Source: Kribbella catacumbae DSM 19601
GTDB lineage: Bacteria > Actinomycetota > Actinomycetes > Propionibacteriales > Kribbellaceae
Assembly: GCF_000372465.1 (NCBI RefSeq)
Contig: NZ_AQUZ01000001.1
Coordinates: 124,001 to 188,000, forward strand
DNA: 64,000 bases
Direction of reading: 5' to 3'
In this document: positions 41,182-49,533 of the stretch, in pieces
Layout: each line of letters begins with the position of its first letter
How positions within the stretch are numbered: position 1 is the first letter of the stretch
Program-made: the position numbers and the translations under genes
The notes under the pieces: model-generated
Databases searched by the model: none
The model's input: the letters and a program-made list of their open reading frames with translations, nothing else
What the model was told of the DNA's origin: nothing

Positions 41182-41197
41182 TCGAAAGCATATTCGA
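41182..41197. promoter_or_regulatory. Candidate LexA (SOS) box upstream of uvrA
   Basis: TCGAAA-GCAT-ATTCGA, a perfect 6-base palindrome around 4 bases. The actinobacterial LexA consensus is TCGAAC-N4-GTTCGA, so each half differs at one position. It lies in the 181-base divergent region, 154 bases from the uvrA start and 13 bases from the start of the opposite gene. SOS control of uvrA is well known in bacteria; the site itself is inferred. Confidence 0.5.
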
Positions 41198-41209
41198 TAG
41201 AGTCGGTCC

Positions 41210-41911
41210 ATGGTCGCACCGGAGCCAACGAGTCGCCTGATCGCGAAGTTACCGTCCGCGAACCGGCGCCTGCTCGCCACCGTTACCCAGCTATCGGACG
41301 AAGTAGTACTGCGCCCGTCACTGCTGCCCGGCTGGAGCGTGGGACACGTGCTGAGTCACGTCGCCCGGAACGCCGACGCCCTGGTGAATCTGTGCGACTG
41401 GGCTCTCACCGGCGTCCGCAAGCCGATGTACGTCTCGGTCGAGGCACGCGAGGCCGACATCGCCGAGGGCGCTGCCCGGCCGATCGCGGAGCAGGTCCAG
41501 GACATCGCCGCTGCCGAGGCCCGGCTGCTGGAGCGCTTCGAGGATCTCCCAGCTGCCGCCTGGGCCGCCGAGGTCACCTGGCCGAGCGGAACCCCCGCTA
41601 CGGCGTACCAGGTGGTGCCAGCCCGGCTGAACGAGCTAGAGGTGCACCATGTCGACCTGGGCCTCGGGTACACGTTCGACGACGTACCGGCCGAGTCGCG
41701 CGACGTACTGCTCACGTACGTGACCGCCAAATGGCCCGCGGACTTCCCCGTAGTACTGGAGAGCTCTGACAGCACCTGGTCGTCGCCTGTGAGACCAGCC
41801 GGTGCAAGGATCGTCACTGGCGGCAGTGCGGCTCTGCTGAGCTGGGCGCTCGGCCGGAGCGACGGCAGCCAGCTGGGCGACGACCTGCCCGAGCTGCCGT
41901 CGTTTGGATGA
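41210..41911 (+). CDS. Maleylpyruvate isomerase family mycothiol-dependent enzyme
   Basis: 233 residues of the MDMPI/DinB-like four-helix metal-binding fold. Signature LPGWSVGHVLSHVARNADAL at about residues 45-64 and a second His in ELEVHHVDLGLGY form the metal site. Uses mycothiol as cofactor in known members; the substrate here is unknown, because no gentisate pathway genes are nearby. No clear ribosome site precedes the ATG, so a leaderless transcript is possible. Confidence 0.85.
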   Translation: MVAPEPTSRLIAKLPSANRRLLATVTQLSDEVVLRPSLLPGWSVGHVLSHVARNADALVNLCDWALTGVRKPMYVSVEAREADIAEGAARPIAEQVQDIAAAEARLLERFEDLPAAAWAAEVTWPSGTPATAYQVVPARLNELEVHHVDLGLGYTFDDVPAESRDVLLTYVTAKWPADFPVVLESSDSTWSSPVRPAGARIVTGGSAALLSWALGRSDGSQLGDDLPELPSFG

Positions 41912-41933
41912 CCACAAGATCTAGGGAGAGCCC

Positions 41934-42593
41934 ATGACCGAGTATCACGGCAATGTCCATGTCGGCGGGCCGGCCCAGACGCACGAGCTGGCGAAGCTGA
42001 TGATCACCAAGGTCGCCGTGGGTCCGATGAACAACAACGCGTACCTGCTGCGCAGCCGGATCACCGACGAGCAGGTGCTGATCGATGCCGCCAACGAGGC
42101 TGACACGCTGCTCAAGGTGATCGGCGAGAGCGGCATCAGCCGGGTCATCACCACCCACCAGCACGGCGACCACTGGCAGGCACTCGCCGAGGTGGTCGCC
42201 CGGACAAGCGCCGTGACAGTCGCCGGCCGAGACGACGCCGAAGGCATCCCGGTACCGACCGACGAGCCCGTCGGCGACGGAGACCGGATCCACTTCGGCG
42301 AGCTCACCCTCGAGGTGATCCAACTGGTCGGCCACACCCCCGGCTCGATCGCCCTCCTGTACGACGACCCCACCGGCCCACCCCACCTCTTCACCGGCGA
42401 CTCCTTGTTCCCCGGCGGCGTCGGCAACACCCGCGGCAACAAGGAGAACTTCGAGTCCCTACTCGACGACGTAGAAACCAAGCTCTTCAACCGCCTCCCC
42501 GACGAAACCTGGGTCTACCCGGGCCACGGCGCCGACACCACCCTCGGCGCCGAGCGTCCCGCCCTCCCGGAGTGGCGCGCCCGGGGCTGGTAG
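41934..42593 (+). CDS. MBL-fold metallo-hydrolase (glyoxalase II-like)
   Basis: 219 residues with the metal-binding motif THQHGDHW, a second His in VGHTPGSIAL, Asp in FTGDSLFPGGVG, and a final His in YPGHGADTTLG. Family members hydrolyse thioesters or related substrates. 22 bases after the mycothiol-dependent enzyme, with GGGAGAG before the ATG, so probably co-transcribed. The last 79 bases overlap the convergent SnoaL-like gene. Confidence 0.88.
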   Translation: MTEYHGNVHVGGPAQTHELAKLMITKVAVGPMNNNAYLLRSRITDEQVLIDAANEADTLLKVIGESGISRVITTHQHGDHWQALAEVVARTSAVTVAGRDDAEGIPVPTDEPVGDGDRIHFGELTLEVIQLVGHTPGSIALLYDDPTGPPHLFTGDSLFPGGVGNTRGNKENFESLLDDVETKLFNRLPDETWVYPGHGADTTLGAERPALPEWRARGW

Positions 42594-42904
42594 CCGGGGG
42601 TGAAGAAGATGACGGCGTAGCGCCAGTTGCCGTCGGAGTCGCGGCGGGCGACATTGACGGCCAGGTCGCTGACGATCAGGGCGATCCCCCGCTCCTGGAG
42701 GATCGCCAGCGGATCGGCGAGATAGGTGACCTGCCCGTCCCACAGGCGACGGATCAGCTGGTCGATCTGCTCCCGGCCCCGTGCCTCGCGCAGCGACGTG
42801 TGGACCACGGCGTACGGCTCGAAGAGCTGAGCGAGGGCCTCGCCGTCATGGACGACGAAGGCGTCCTCGAGCATCGTCTCGAGCTCCTCAGGACTGCGGG
42901 CCAC
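42515..42904 (-). CDS. SnoaL/NTF2-like domain protein
   Basis: 129 residues with a cystatin-like alpha+beta cone: helical EELETMLEDAF start, REQIDQLIRRLWDG, and the strand NWRYAVIFF typical of SgcJ/YybH-type NTF2-like proteins. The final 26 or so residues are encoded antisense to the end of the MBL-fold gene and look non-homologous, as if the original stop was lost. Function unknown. Confidence 0.7.
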   Translation of the reverse strand: MARSPEELETMLEDAFVVHDGEALAQLFEPYAVVHTSLREARGREQIDQLIRRLWDGQVTYLADPLAILQERGIALIVSDLAVNVARRDSDGNWRYAVIFFTPGYQPRARHSGRAGRSAPRVVSAPWPG

Positions 42905-42913
42905 GAGGACGAC

Positions 42914-43411
42914 CTAGAAGGTCAATTGGTGGCGCTCGACGATCGGCATCGTCGCCTCGAAGTCGACCTCGCAGCCGTACTCCGCCGCCAGGGCCGGCAG
43001 CGTCTCGGGGTCGTACTCGCCGCCGGGCTCGCCGAGCTTGCGGAACAGTTGCTCCAGACCACCAGGCGAGATGATCTCAAGCAGCCGGATCGGGGTGTCC
43101 CCCGCGTTCCAGAACGTGTGCCACTGCCCGCGCGGCTTGTAGACCAGCGTGCCGGCTTCCGCGAAGACCTCGTCCTCGCCCAGCAATGCGCCTAACCGCC
43201 CTTCGAGCACGAAACTGTACTCGTCCTCTCTGGTGTGCCGGTGGAGCGGAGCAGCAAGCACCTTGGGCGCCAGCGTGTGCTCCACCAGCGAGAAGCCTCC
43301 GCCGGAGTCCTCGGTGTCGATCAAGAACCGGTCGGTCCGGTTCCCTGGGTCTGTGATGGACAAGCCGTCGTGTGGACCGAGCACTCGCGGCCCGGTGATC
43401 TGCGGGTTCAT
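42914..43411 (-). CDS. Cupin-domain protein
   Basis: 165 residues from ATG 43411, which has GGGGAGGAAG just upstream. A single double-stranded beta-helix with cupin motif 1 (PLHRHTREDEYSFVLEG) and motif 2 (PRGQWHTFWNAG) carrying the metal-binding His/Glu set. Likely a small dioxygenase or ligand-binding protein. Nine bases upstream of the SnoaL-like gene on the same strand, and divergent from the LuxR regulator. Confidence 0.85.
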   Translation of the reverse strand: MNPQITGPRVLGPHDGLSITDPGNRTDRFLIDTEDSGGGFSLVEHTLAPKVLAAPLHRHTREDEYSFVLEGRLGALLGEDEVFAEAGTLVYKPRGQWHTFWNAGDTPIRLLEIISPGGLEQLFRKLGEPGGEYDPETLPALAAEYGCEVDFEATMPIVERHQLTF

Positions 43412-43521
43412 TGCTTCCTCCCCTACTTCGGATAAGGCTGAAGCTACGGCTGGGAGCGGCTGCCGCCCATTCCAGAAATCTGGTATCCGCAGAACCCGCC
43501 ACACCGTCGTACGGTGGGGAG

Positions 43522-44655
43522 GTGAGCGGGTACGCGAAGCAGCGGGCCAGCGACAGGATCGCCGCGCTGACGCGACAAGGCCTCGATCTGGTGACTCTCT
43601 GGCGGGAGGCGACCGAGGCGCTCCGGCCCGCGGTCCAGTACTACGACGCGCCTTGCTGGTACACGCTCGACCCGGCGTCGCTGCTGGTGACCAGCCATTT
43701 CAACGAAGGCATGCCGGAGCTGCCGCCCGAATGGCTCGCGCAGGAGTACTACGAGGACGACGTCAACCAGCTCGTGGACGTCGCCCGATCCGCGCGGGGC
43801 ATCTCGACCCTGCACGAGGCCACGGGTGGCGATCCGGCCAGCAGCCCTCGGTGGCACCAGAACATGATGTACGGCGGAGACCAGGAGCTGATCGCGTCCC
43901 TGCGCACCAAGAGCGGCGACGTGTGGGGCGCACTCGGCCTGTACCGCGAACAGGGACAGCCGCTGTTCGACGACGACGACCTGGCCTTCATCCGCGCCAT
44001 GGCGCCAGTGCTCGCGGCCGGGGCCCGCAACTCCCTACTGCTCGGTGAGGCCATCGATCCCGAAGGCGCCGACGCACCCGGGCTGATCGTGGTCACCGAC
44101 AACTGGGAGATCGAGTCCGCGACGCCCGGCGTCGAACGCTGGCTCGCCGAGCTCCCGGACGGCGACCTGGCCGCGGGCCGTCTCCCCTCGGCTGTTCTCG
44201 CCGTCGCCGGCCGCGCCTTGCGTACTGCGACGTACCCCGATGCCGGGGAAGTCGCCGTCTCCCGGGTGATGTCCCGTTCGGGTGGCTGGGTCGTGCTGCA
44301 TGGGACCTCGCTGGTCTCGTCGAGTTCACGCCGGGTCGCCGTCATCGTCGAGCCGGCCCATCCCAGCCGCATCGCTCCGCTGCTGATGGCGGCGTACGGG
44401 CTGACTGATCGGGAACAGGAGGTCACCCGCCTGGTGCTGCAGGGGAACTCGACCACCGACATCGCCGAGCGCCTCTTCGTCTCGGCGAACACCGTGCAGC
44501 AACACCTCAAGAGTGTCTTCGACAAGACCGGGGTTCGCAGCCGGCGCGACCTGGTCGGCAAGATCTTCTTCGCCCACTACGAGCCGCGGGTCCGCGACAA
44601 CGAGCATCGCGCCGCCGACGGTCAGCCGCTCCGGGGCGGACCGGTCAAAGCGTGA
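43522..44655 (+). CDS. LuxR-family transcriptional regulator with GAF-like sensor domain
   Basis: 377 residues from GTG 43522, the likeliest start because upstream codons cross the divergent promoter. An N-terminal sensory region looks GAF-like (LWGALGLYREQG, AFIRAMAPVLAAGAR). The C-terminal LuxR helix-turn-helix reads LTDREQEVTRLVLQGN then SANTVQQHLKSVFDKTG. Divergent from the cupin gene, which it may regulate (inference). Signal unknown. Confidence 0.85.
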   Translation: MSGYAKQRASDRIAALTRQGLDLVTLWREATEALRPAVQYYDAPCWYTLDPASLLVTSHFNEGMPELPPEWLAQEYYEDDVNQLVDVARSARGISTLHEATGGDPASSPRWHQNMMYGGDQELIASLRTKSGDVWGALGLYREQGQPLFDDDDLAFIRAMAPVLAAGARNSLLLGEAIDPEGADAPGLIVVTDNWEIESATPGVERWLAELPDGDLAAGRLPSAVLAVAGRALRTATYPDAGEVAVSRVMSRSGGWVVLHGTSLVSSSSRRVAVIVEPAHPSRIAPLLMAAYGLTDREQEVTRLVLQGNSTTDIAERLFVSANTVQQHLKSVFDKTGVRSRRDLVGKIFFAHYEPRVRDNEHRAADGQPLRGGPVKA

Positions 44656-44763
44656 CGTCGGGGATTTCGAAGGTCTGGATGGTGTTGCCACTGCCGCCGT
44701 CGAGGATGCGCAACCTCCAAGGGGGCGGTCCCGTAGGTAGCTGTCCGCGACAGTACCGTCACC
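44645..44763 (-). pseudogene. Possible short frameshifted coding remnant downstream of the HtrA-like gene
   Basis: Two short frames on the - strand join to a protein-like ending (RILDGGSGNTIQTFEIPDV then stop) if one C of a five-C run near 44726-44730 is removed. Neither frame alone has a convincing start and length. It may be an eroded C terminus or a false reading; support is weak. Confidence 0.2.
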
Positions 44764-44780
44764 GAAACCTTTGGCCATGC

Positions 44781-45713
44781 TCAGTCAGTCAGTTCGGCCG
44801 GCTCGGCCACCACATCCACCAGGGCGCCGTTGCGGACGGCGGTGATCTCGGTACGACGGCCTATCGCGTCGGCGAAGAGCTGACGTTGGAGGGACTGCGC
44901 GTCTCGGAGCGGGGTGCCGTCGACGGCCAGCACCAGATCACCTTGCCGCAAGCCCGCCTCCGCCGCCGGGCTACCCGAGATGACCTCGACGACCCGCAAC
45001 GCGTTGCGTTGACCGAAGCGCTCGGCCAGCTGCGGACGCAGTGGCGCCGGCGTCGTCACCAGCCCGAGGTACGCCCGCCGGACCCGGCCGTCGTGCAGCA
45101 GCGAGTAGATGATCCGGCGAGTGGTCGGATTCATCGGCACGGCCAGCCCGAGGCCGATCCCGGCGACCGCGGTGTTGATGCCGATCACCCGGCCGTTGCC
45201 ATCGGCAAGCGCTCCGCCGGAGTTGCCCGGGTTGAGCGCCGCGTCGGTCTGGATCACGTCCTCGATGATCCGGCTCGCCGCCCCGGACCGGACCGGCAGC
45301 GATCGGCCGAGAGCGCTCACCACGCCGGCCGTCACGCTTCCGGCCAGGCCGATTGGGTTGCCCACGGCAACAACCAGGTTGCCGACCTTGAGCCGGTCCG
45401 CGTCGCCGTACTCCGGTGGCGCCGGGATCTCCCGGTCGGCACGCAGTACGGCGAGGTCGGACAGCCGATCCACCCCGACCAGCCGCGCCTGCGCCGCAGT
45501 ACCGTCCGCGAACTCCGCTGTCGCGCTCGTGCCGTCGCCGACGACGTGCGCATTGGTCAGCAGATGCCCGTCGCCGGTCAGCACCACCGCCGACCCGGAC
45601 GAGTCACCTCGCCGGCCCCGCACCCGCAGACTCGCCACCCGCGGGATCAACCGCTCCGCCACCCCGGAAACCACCCGCGAGTACGCGTCCAGCACCTCGT
45701 CATCCATCATCAC
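44781..45713 (-). CDS. HtrA/DegP-like trypsin-family serine protease with PDZ domain, no signal peptide
   Basis: 310 residues. Trypsin-like domain with catalytic His (LLTNAHVVG), Asp (RLSDLAVLRA) and Ser (NPGNSGGALAD), followed by a PDZ domain (SPAAEAGLRQGDLVLAVDG). Unlike most HtrA proteins there is no N-terminal signal or membrane anchor: it begins MMMDDEVLDAYSRVV. It may therefore act in the cytosol. Monocistronic by spacing. Confidence 0.88.
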   Translation of the reverse strand: MMMDDEVLDAYSRVVSGVAERLIPRVASLRVRGRRGDSSGSAVVLTGDGHLLTNAHVVGDGTSATAEFADGTAAQARLVGVDRLSDLAVLRADREIPAPPEYGDADRLKVGNLVVAVGNPIGLAGSVTAGVVSALGRSLPVRSGAASRIIEDVIQTDAALNPGNSGGALADGNGRVIGINTAVAGIGLGLAVPMNPTTRRIIYSLLHDGRVRRAYLGLVTTPAPLRPQLAERFGQRNALRVVEVISGSPAAEAGLRQGDLVLAVDGTPLRDAQSLQRQLFADAIGRRTEITAVRNGALVDVVAEPAELTD

Positions 45714-45758
45714 GCCGCCTCCTGATTACATCATTACTCAGCAATCAAGCGAACGTCT

Positions 45759-46538
45759 CTAGGTCAACAGACTCGACGCGTCTCCCACCCGGTAAGGGGT
45801 GTAGTTGTGGGCGTAGATCTGCGTCCGCCCAGCCAATGCGGCGATCGGGACAAGGAAGATGCTGCCGTCGCCCAGCAGGATGAAGAAGAGATCGAGTGAA
45901 TCCGGGTCGTACGGCACCTTGGCTGCAGTCTTGTCCAGAACATAAGGCCGCCACCCGATACCGACCACCCAGCGGCCCTTGCCATCGCGCTGCGTACAGC
46001 TCTTCACCTGCACTCGCTGGATTCCCTTCTCCGTTGTGACCAGCAAGTCGTACACCTGAGGCTCGACCGGCAACGCGACCGGACAACCTCGCAGAGCAAA
46101 CCAGGCCATCGCTACCGCCGGAGCGGCGACGCGCAGCATCTCCAGCTGGCCTGGCCGGACGAAGAACGCGTCCTCCGGAGACGGGACGTCGGGTGTCATC
46201 AGATGCTCGTAGCTCACGCCGAGCCGCGCGGCATGCCCCTTCACGCGGACCCGGGATGCCGCGTTGTCGGCGACACCGAGACGGGTCAGCACCTCAGCCC
46301 AGGACGTCGAGAAGGGTACAGCCTCCCGCATCTGCCCATCGGACCAGCGGCGTTGCCCGGTGAAGTGCGACGCGTCCAGGCCAAGGCGATCCGCGTGTCT
46401 CTTGATGGTCCGGATCACCCCGGCGGAGTTCGCCTTCAGCCCCAACAAGCGAGCGACAGCACGCCAGGTCAGGCTGCCTTCAACCGCCTTGCGCAGTTGG
46501 GCATCGCTCCAGCTGCGCTTGTCCCCGATGGTGTTCAT
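45759..46538 (-). CDS. Group I intron-associated-type PD-(D/E)XK endonuclease with tandem SANT/HTH-like repeats
   Basis: 259 residues. Two N-terminal helix-turn-helix-like repeats (RSWSDAQLRKAV and RRWSDGQMREAV), then a C-terminal PD-(D/E)XK nuclease core with YDLLVTTEKG and IQRVQVKSCTQ, where Gln replaces the acidic residue of the (D/E)xK pair. This fits the I-Ssp6803I-like homing endonuclease family. Start at ATG 46538; the frame runs further upstream through a terminator and tRNA-Pro, which is not credible. No ribosome site is visible. No intron is evident here. Confidence 0.75.
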   Translation of the reverse strand: MNTIGDKRSWSDAQLRKAVEGSLTWRAVARLLGLKANSAGVIRTIKRHADRLGLDASHFTGQRRWSDGQMREAVPFSTSWAEVLTRLGVADNAASRVRVKGHAARLGVSYEHLMTPDVPSPEDAFFVRPGQLEMLRVAAPAVAMAWFALRGCPVALPVEPQVYDLLVTTEKGIQRVQVKSCTQRDGKGRWVVGIGWRPYVLDKTAAKVPYDPDSLDLFFILLGDGSIFLVPIAALAGRTQIYAHNYTPYRVGDASSLLT

Positions 46539-46546
46539 GGGGAGAC

Positions 46547-46583
46547 AATAAAGAGGGGCACCGACAGAATCGGTGCCCCTCTT
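46547..46583 (-). terminator. Intrinsic terminator after tRNA-Pro
   Basis: Perfect 14-base stem (46551-46564 and 46570-46583) with a 5-base loop, followed on the - strand by a T-rich TTATTGT. It lies 6 bases after the tRNA 3' end and only 12 bases before the ATG of the endonuclease gene. Confidence 0.9.
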
Positions 46584-46588
46584 TTCGG

Positions 46589-46662
46589 TCGGGCTGACAG
46601 GATTTGAACCTGCGACCCTTTGGCCCCCAGCCAAATGCGCTACCAAGCTGCGCTACAGCCCG
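46589..46662 (-). tRNA. tRNA-Pro (anticodon GGG)
   Basis: 74-base cloverleaf: 7-bp acceptor CGGGCTG/CAGCCCG, D arm with AGCTTGGTA, anticodon arm TTTGG-CTGGGGG-CCAAA giving anticodon GGG, and T arm GCAGG-TTCAAAT-CCTGT. Discriminator A; the CCA end is not encoded. Transcribed from the strand of der, followed by a strong terminator. Confidence 0.95.
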
Positions 46663-46733
46663 AATGGTCGTCCCCAGGAGGACGACCGGGGTAAACCTTA
46701 CCCCATTCGCGGACCTCGTTTGACCAAGGGGTC

Positions 46734-48116
46734 TCAGCGTTTTGGCTTCTTCACTCGGGGGCGGATCTGGACGTGGACCGGGCTGCCGACGAAGCCGAAG
46801 TCTTCGCGGAGGCGGCGTTCGATGAAGCGCTGGTACGACGGCTCGAAGGCGCCCGAGGTGAAGATCGCGAAGGTCGGCGGCATCGTCGTCGCCTGGGTGC
46901 CGAAGAGGATCTTCGGCTGCTTGCCGCTGCGCACCGGGTGCGGGTGCGCCGCCACCAAACGGCCGAGGAACGCGTTCAGCTGACCCGTCGGGACACGCGT
47001 CTGCCAGCCGTCCAGCGCCGCCTCGATCGCCGGCACCAGCTTCTCCATGTGGCGGCCGGTCATCGCGCTGATGTTCACGCGCGGCGCCCAGCGGAACTGC
47101 ACCAGATCGCGGTCGATCTCGCGCTCCAGGTAGTAGCGCCGGTCTTCATCGACCAGGTCCCACTTGTTGTAGGCGATGACGAGCGCCTTGCCGGCTTCCT
47201 CGACCGTGTTCATGATCCGCAGGTCCTGCTCGGTCATCGGCTCGGACGCGTCGATCACCACGACGACGACCTCGGCCCGCTCGATCGCGCTGTTGGTGCG
47301 GAGGCTGGCGTAGTACTCGTGGCCCTGGACGTTCTTCACCTTGCGGCGGATGCCTGCGGTATCGATGAAGCGCCACTGCTTGCCGCCGAGGATGATCTCC
47401 TCGTCCACCGGGTCCACCGTCGTGCCGGAGACCTCGCTGACGACGACGCGGTCCTCCTTGGCCACCTTGTTCAGCAGCGAGGACTTGCCCACGTTCGGCT
47501 TGCCGACGATCGCGACCCGGCGCGGGCCGCCCAGCTCGGGGTCCCGCTCAGCCGGTGCCTCCGGCAACGCGGCCAGTACCGCGTCCAGCATGTCGCCGGT
47601 ACCGCGGCCGTGCATCGCCGAGATCGGGAACGGCTCCCCGATCCCCAGACTCCACAGGTTCATCGCCTCGGCCTCGACCCGCTGGTCGTCGACCTTGTTG
47701 GCAGCCAGTACGACCGGCTTGCCCGCCTTACGCAGTACCCGGACGACAGCCTCGTCGGAGTCGGTGATCCCGACCGTCGCGTCGACCACGAACAGCACCG
47801 CGTCGGCCGCGTTGATCGCGACCTCGGCCTGGGCGGCGACGAGCGCGGCCATGCCGACGGCGTCCGGGTCCCAGCCGCCGGTGTCGACCAGCGTGAAGCC
47901 GCGGCCGGCCCAGTTGGCGTCGTAAGAGACGCGGTCGCGAGTGACGCCCGGTGTGTCCTCGACCACAGCCTCGCGGCGGCCGATGATCCGGTTCACCAGC
48001 GTCGACTTGCCGACGTTCGGCCGGCCGACGATCGCCACCACCGGCAGCGGGCCGGTGTCTTCACGGTCGTGGGTCGGCTCCGCTTCGAACTCGTAGCCGG
48101 TGGGCAGGTCACTCAT
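46734..48116 (-). CDS. der: Ribosome biogenesis GTPase Der (EngA)
   Basis: 460 residues from ATG 48116 ([10 protein letters not shown]). Two tandem GTPase domains with G1 motifs GRPNVGKST and [10 protein letters not shown]3 motifs DTGGW and DTAGI, NKVD and NKWD specificity motifs, and a C-terminal KH-like domain. Needed for 50S assembly. The start overlaps the acyltransferase stop by 8 bases. The cmk-acyltransferase-der arrangement is typical of actinobacteria. Confidence 0.96.
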   Translation of the reverse strand: MSDLPTGYEFEAEPTHDREDTGPLPVVAIVGRPNVGKSTLVNRIIGRREAVVEDTPGVTRDRVSYDANWAGRGFTLVDTGGWDPDAVGMAALVAAQAEVAINAADAVLFVVDATVGITDSDEAVVRVLRKAGKPVVLAANKVDDQRVEAEAMNLWSLGIGEPFPISAMHGRGTGDMLDAVLAALPEAPAERDPELGGPRRVAIVGKPNVGKSSLLNKVAKEDRVVVSEVSGTTVDPVDEEIILGGKQWRFIDTAGIRRKVKNVQGHEYYASLRTNSAIERAEVVVVVIDASEPMTEQDLRIMNTVEEAGKALVIAYNKWDLVDEDRRYYLEREIDRDLVQFRWAPRVNISAMTGRHMEKLVPAIEAALDGWQTRVPTGQLNAFLGRLVAAHPHPVRSGKQPKILFGTQATTMPPTFAIFTSGAFEPSYQRFIERRLREDFGFVGSPVHVQIRPRVKKPKR

Positions 48117-48840
48117 CAGGATCCTTCTGGTCTGGCACGCCCGGGAGCGGGTGGCCGGTGGCTTCGACGGCCGCCTGCACATGGGCCCGCAACACGTCGC
48201 CGATCTGGTCGGCAACCGCGCGTACGTCGACCTGCCTCCTGGGAAAGGATACGCGGTCAACCGTGAAGGTCTCGCCATATACCACGTGCACCCGGCTCCC
48301 CCGGGGCGGAAAGTGCTCGATATCGCCGCCCGGCTGACGTGTGCCGAGCAGAGCGACCGGCAGGATCGGCGCTCCGGTGACCATGGCCAGGTAGGCCACG
48401 CCCCCGCGCACCTTGCGGAAGTCGCCGGGCCCCCGGGTCCCCTCGGGGTAGACGCTCAGCGCGCGGCCCTCGCGCAGGATCTGGATCGCCCGGCGGATCG
48501 CCAGTACGTCGTACTGCGTACGGTCGATCGCGATCTGGCCGGCCCGGTGCAGCATGAACCCCTGCAAGCCGTGGAACGCCTCGATCTTGCCCAGCTGGTG
48601 CAGCATCCGCGGCGCGATCGCGCCCAGCAACGGCCCGTCCAGCAGGCTGAGGTGGTTCGGCGCGATCAGGACCGGGCCGGTGGCCGGGAAGCGGTCCTCA
48701 TGGTGGGTCGTCAGCTCGTACCGCCAGCGCATGTAGGGCCGGACGGCGTGACGCAGCACACTACCCAACCGGTGCGGGATGGCAGGCAGATCGTCGGTCC
48801 GGGGCAGATCCCGGTGCCCGGTCAGCTCGTCGGCGGTCAT
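48109..48840 (-). CDS. 1-acyl-sn-glycerol-3-phosphate acyltransferase (PlsC family)
   Basis: 243 residues. Acyltransferase motif [10 protein letters not shown] (His-x4-Asp) and motif [14 protein letters not shown], with VALLGT downstream. Transfers an acyl chain to lysophosphatidate in phospholipid synthesis at the membrane face. ATG overlaps the cmk stop by 4 bases; the 3' end overlaps der by 8 bases. Confidence 0.9.
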   Translation of the reverse strand: MTADELTGHRDLPRTDDLPAIPHRLGSVLRHAVRPYMRWRYELTTHHEDRFPATGPVLIAPNHLSLLDGPLLGAIAPRMLHQLGKIEAFHGLQGFMLHRAGQIAIDRTQYDVLAIRRAIQILREGRALSVYPEGTRGPGDFRKVRGGVAYLAMVTGAPILPVALLGTRQPGGDIEHFPPRGSRVHVVYGETFTVDRVSFPRRQVDVRAVADQIGDVLRAHVQAAVEATGHPLPGVPDQKDPDE

Positions 48841-49523
48841 GACTCCTGGTCGCGCGGCACGGCCTCAGCCTCCTTGGCGAGTCGGCAGATGACATCGATC
48901 ACTTCATCCAACGTCAGATGGGTCGAATCGATTTCCACCGCGCCGTCGGAGGCCACCTGGAACTGCGAGACGGTGGAGTCGTCGGCGTCCCGCCGGATGA
49001 TCTGGTCCCGCAACTGCTCCGCGGTCACCGCGCCCTCGGCCAGCTCCGCCCTGCGGCGGGCCATCCGGGCGTCCTGGTCAGCGGTGAGCAGCACCTTCAG
49101 CTCTGCCTGCGGCGCGACCACCGTGGCGATATCGCGTCCCTCGACAACCGCACCACCGGTCGGCTGGGATGCCTCGATCAGCTCCCGCTGGCGGCGGATC
49201 AGCTCGGCCCGTACGTCGAGGTTGGTGGCGATCTTGCTGACGCTCGCGCTGATCCGGGGATCCCGGATCGCCTCGGTGACGTCCACCCCATCGGCTGCGA
49301 ACCGGGCCCGCTGCGGATCGGTGCTGATCGACAGCCGGACCGCGCGGGCGCGCTCGGCGACCGCAGCGAGGTCGTCCAGGTCGAGCCCGTGCTCGAGCGC
49401 CGACCAGGTCACCGCCCGGTACATCGCGCCGGTGTCCAGGTACTGCAGACCGAGCCTGGTCGCGACTCCGCGGGCCGTGCTCGACTTACCGGACCCGCTC
49501 GGGCCGTCAACAGCGATGATCAT
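48837..49523 (-). CDS. cmk: Cytidylate kinase
   Basis: 228 residues phosphorylating CMP/dCMP. N-terminal Walker A DGPSGSGKSS, then YLDTGAMYRAVT and a GGAVVEGRDIATVV motif, all diagnostic. Part of the chain aroH-tyrA-cmk-plsC-der on one strand; 10 bases downstream of tyrA. Confidence 0.96.
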   Translation of the reverse strand: MIIAVDGPSGSGKSSTARGVATRLGLQYLDTGAMYRAVTWSALEHGLDLDDLAAVAERARAVRLSISTDPQRARFAADGVDVTEAIRDPRISASVSKIATNLDVRAELIRRQRELIEASQPTGGAVVEGRDIATVVAPQAELKVLLTADQDARMARRRAELAEGAVTAEQLRDQIIRRDADDSTVSQFQVASDGAVEIDSTHLTLDEVIDVICRLAKEAEAVPRDQES

Positions 49524-49533
49524 GGCCCGAAGA

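Noticed and set aside
46539..46646. N-terminal extension of the endonuclease
   Set aside because: It would be translated from the tRNA-Pro gene and its terminator hairpin.
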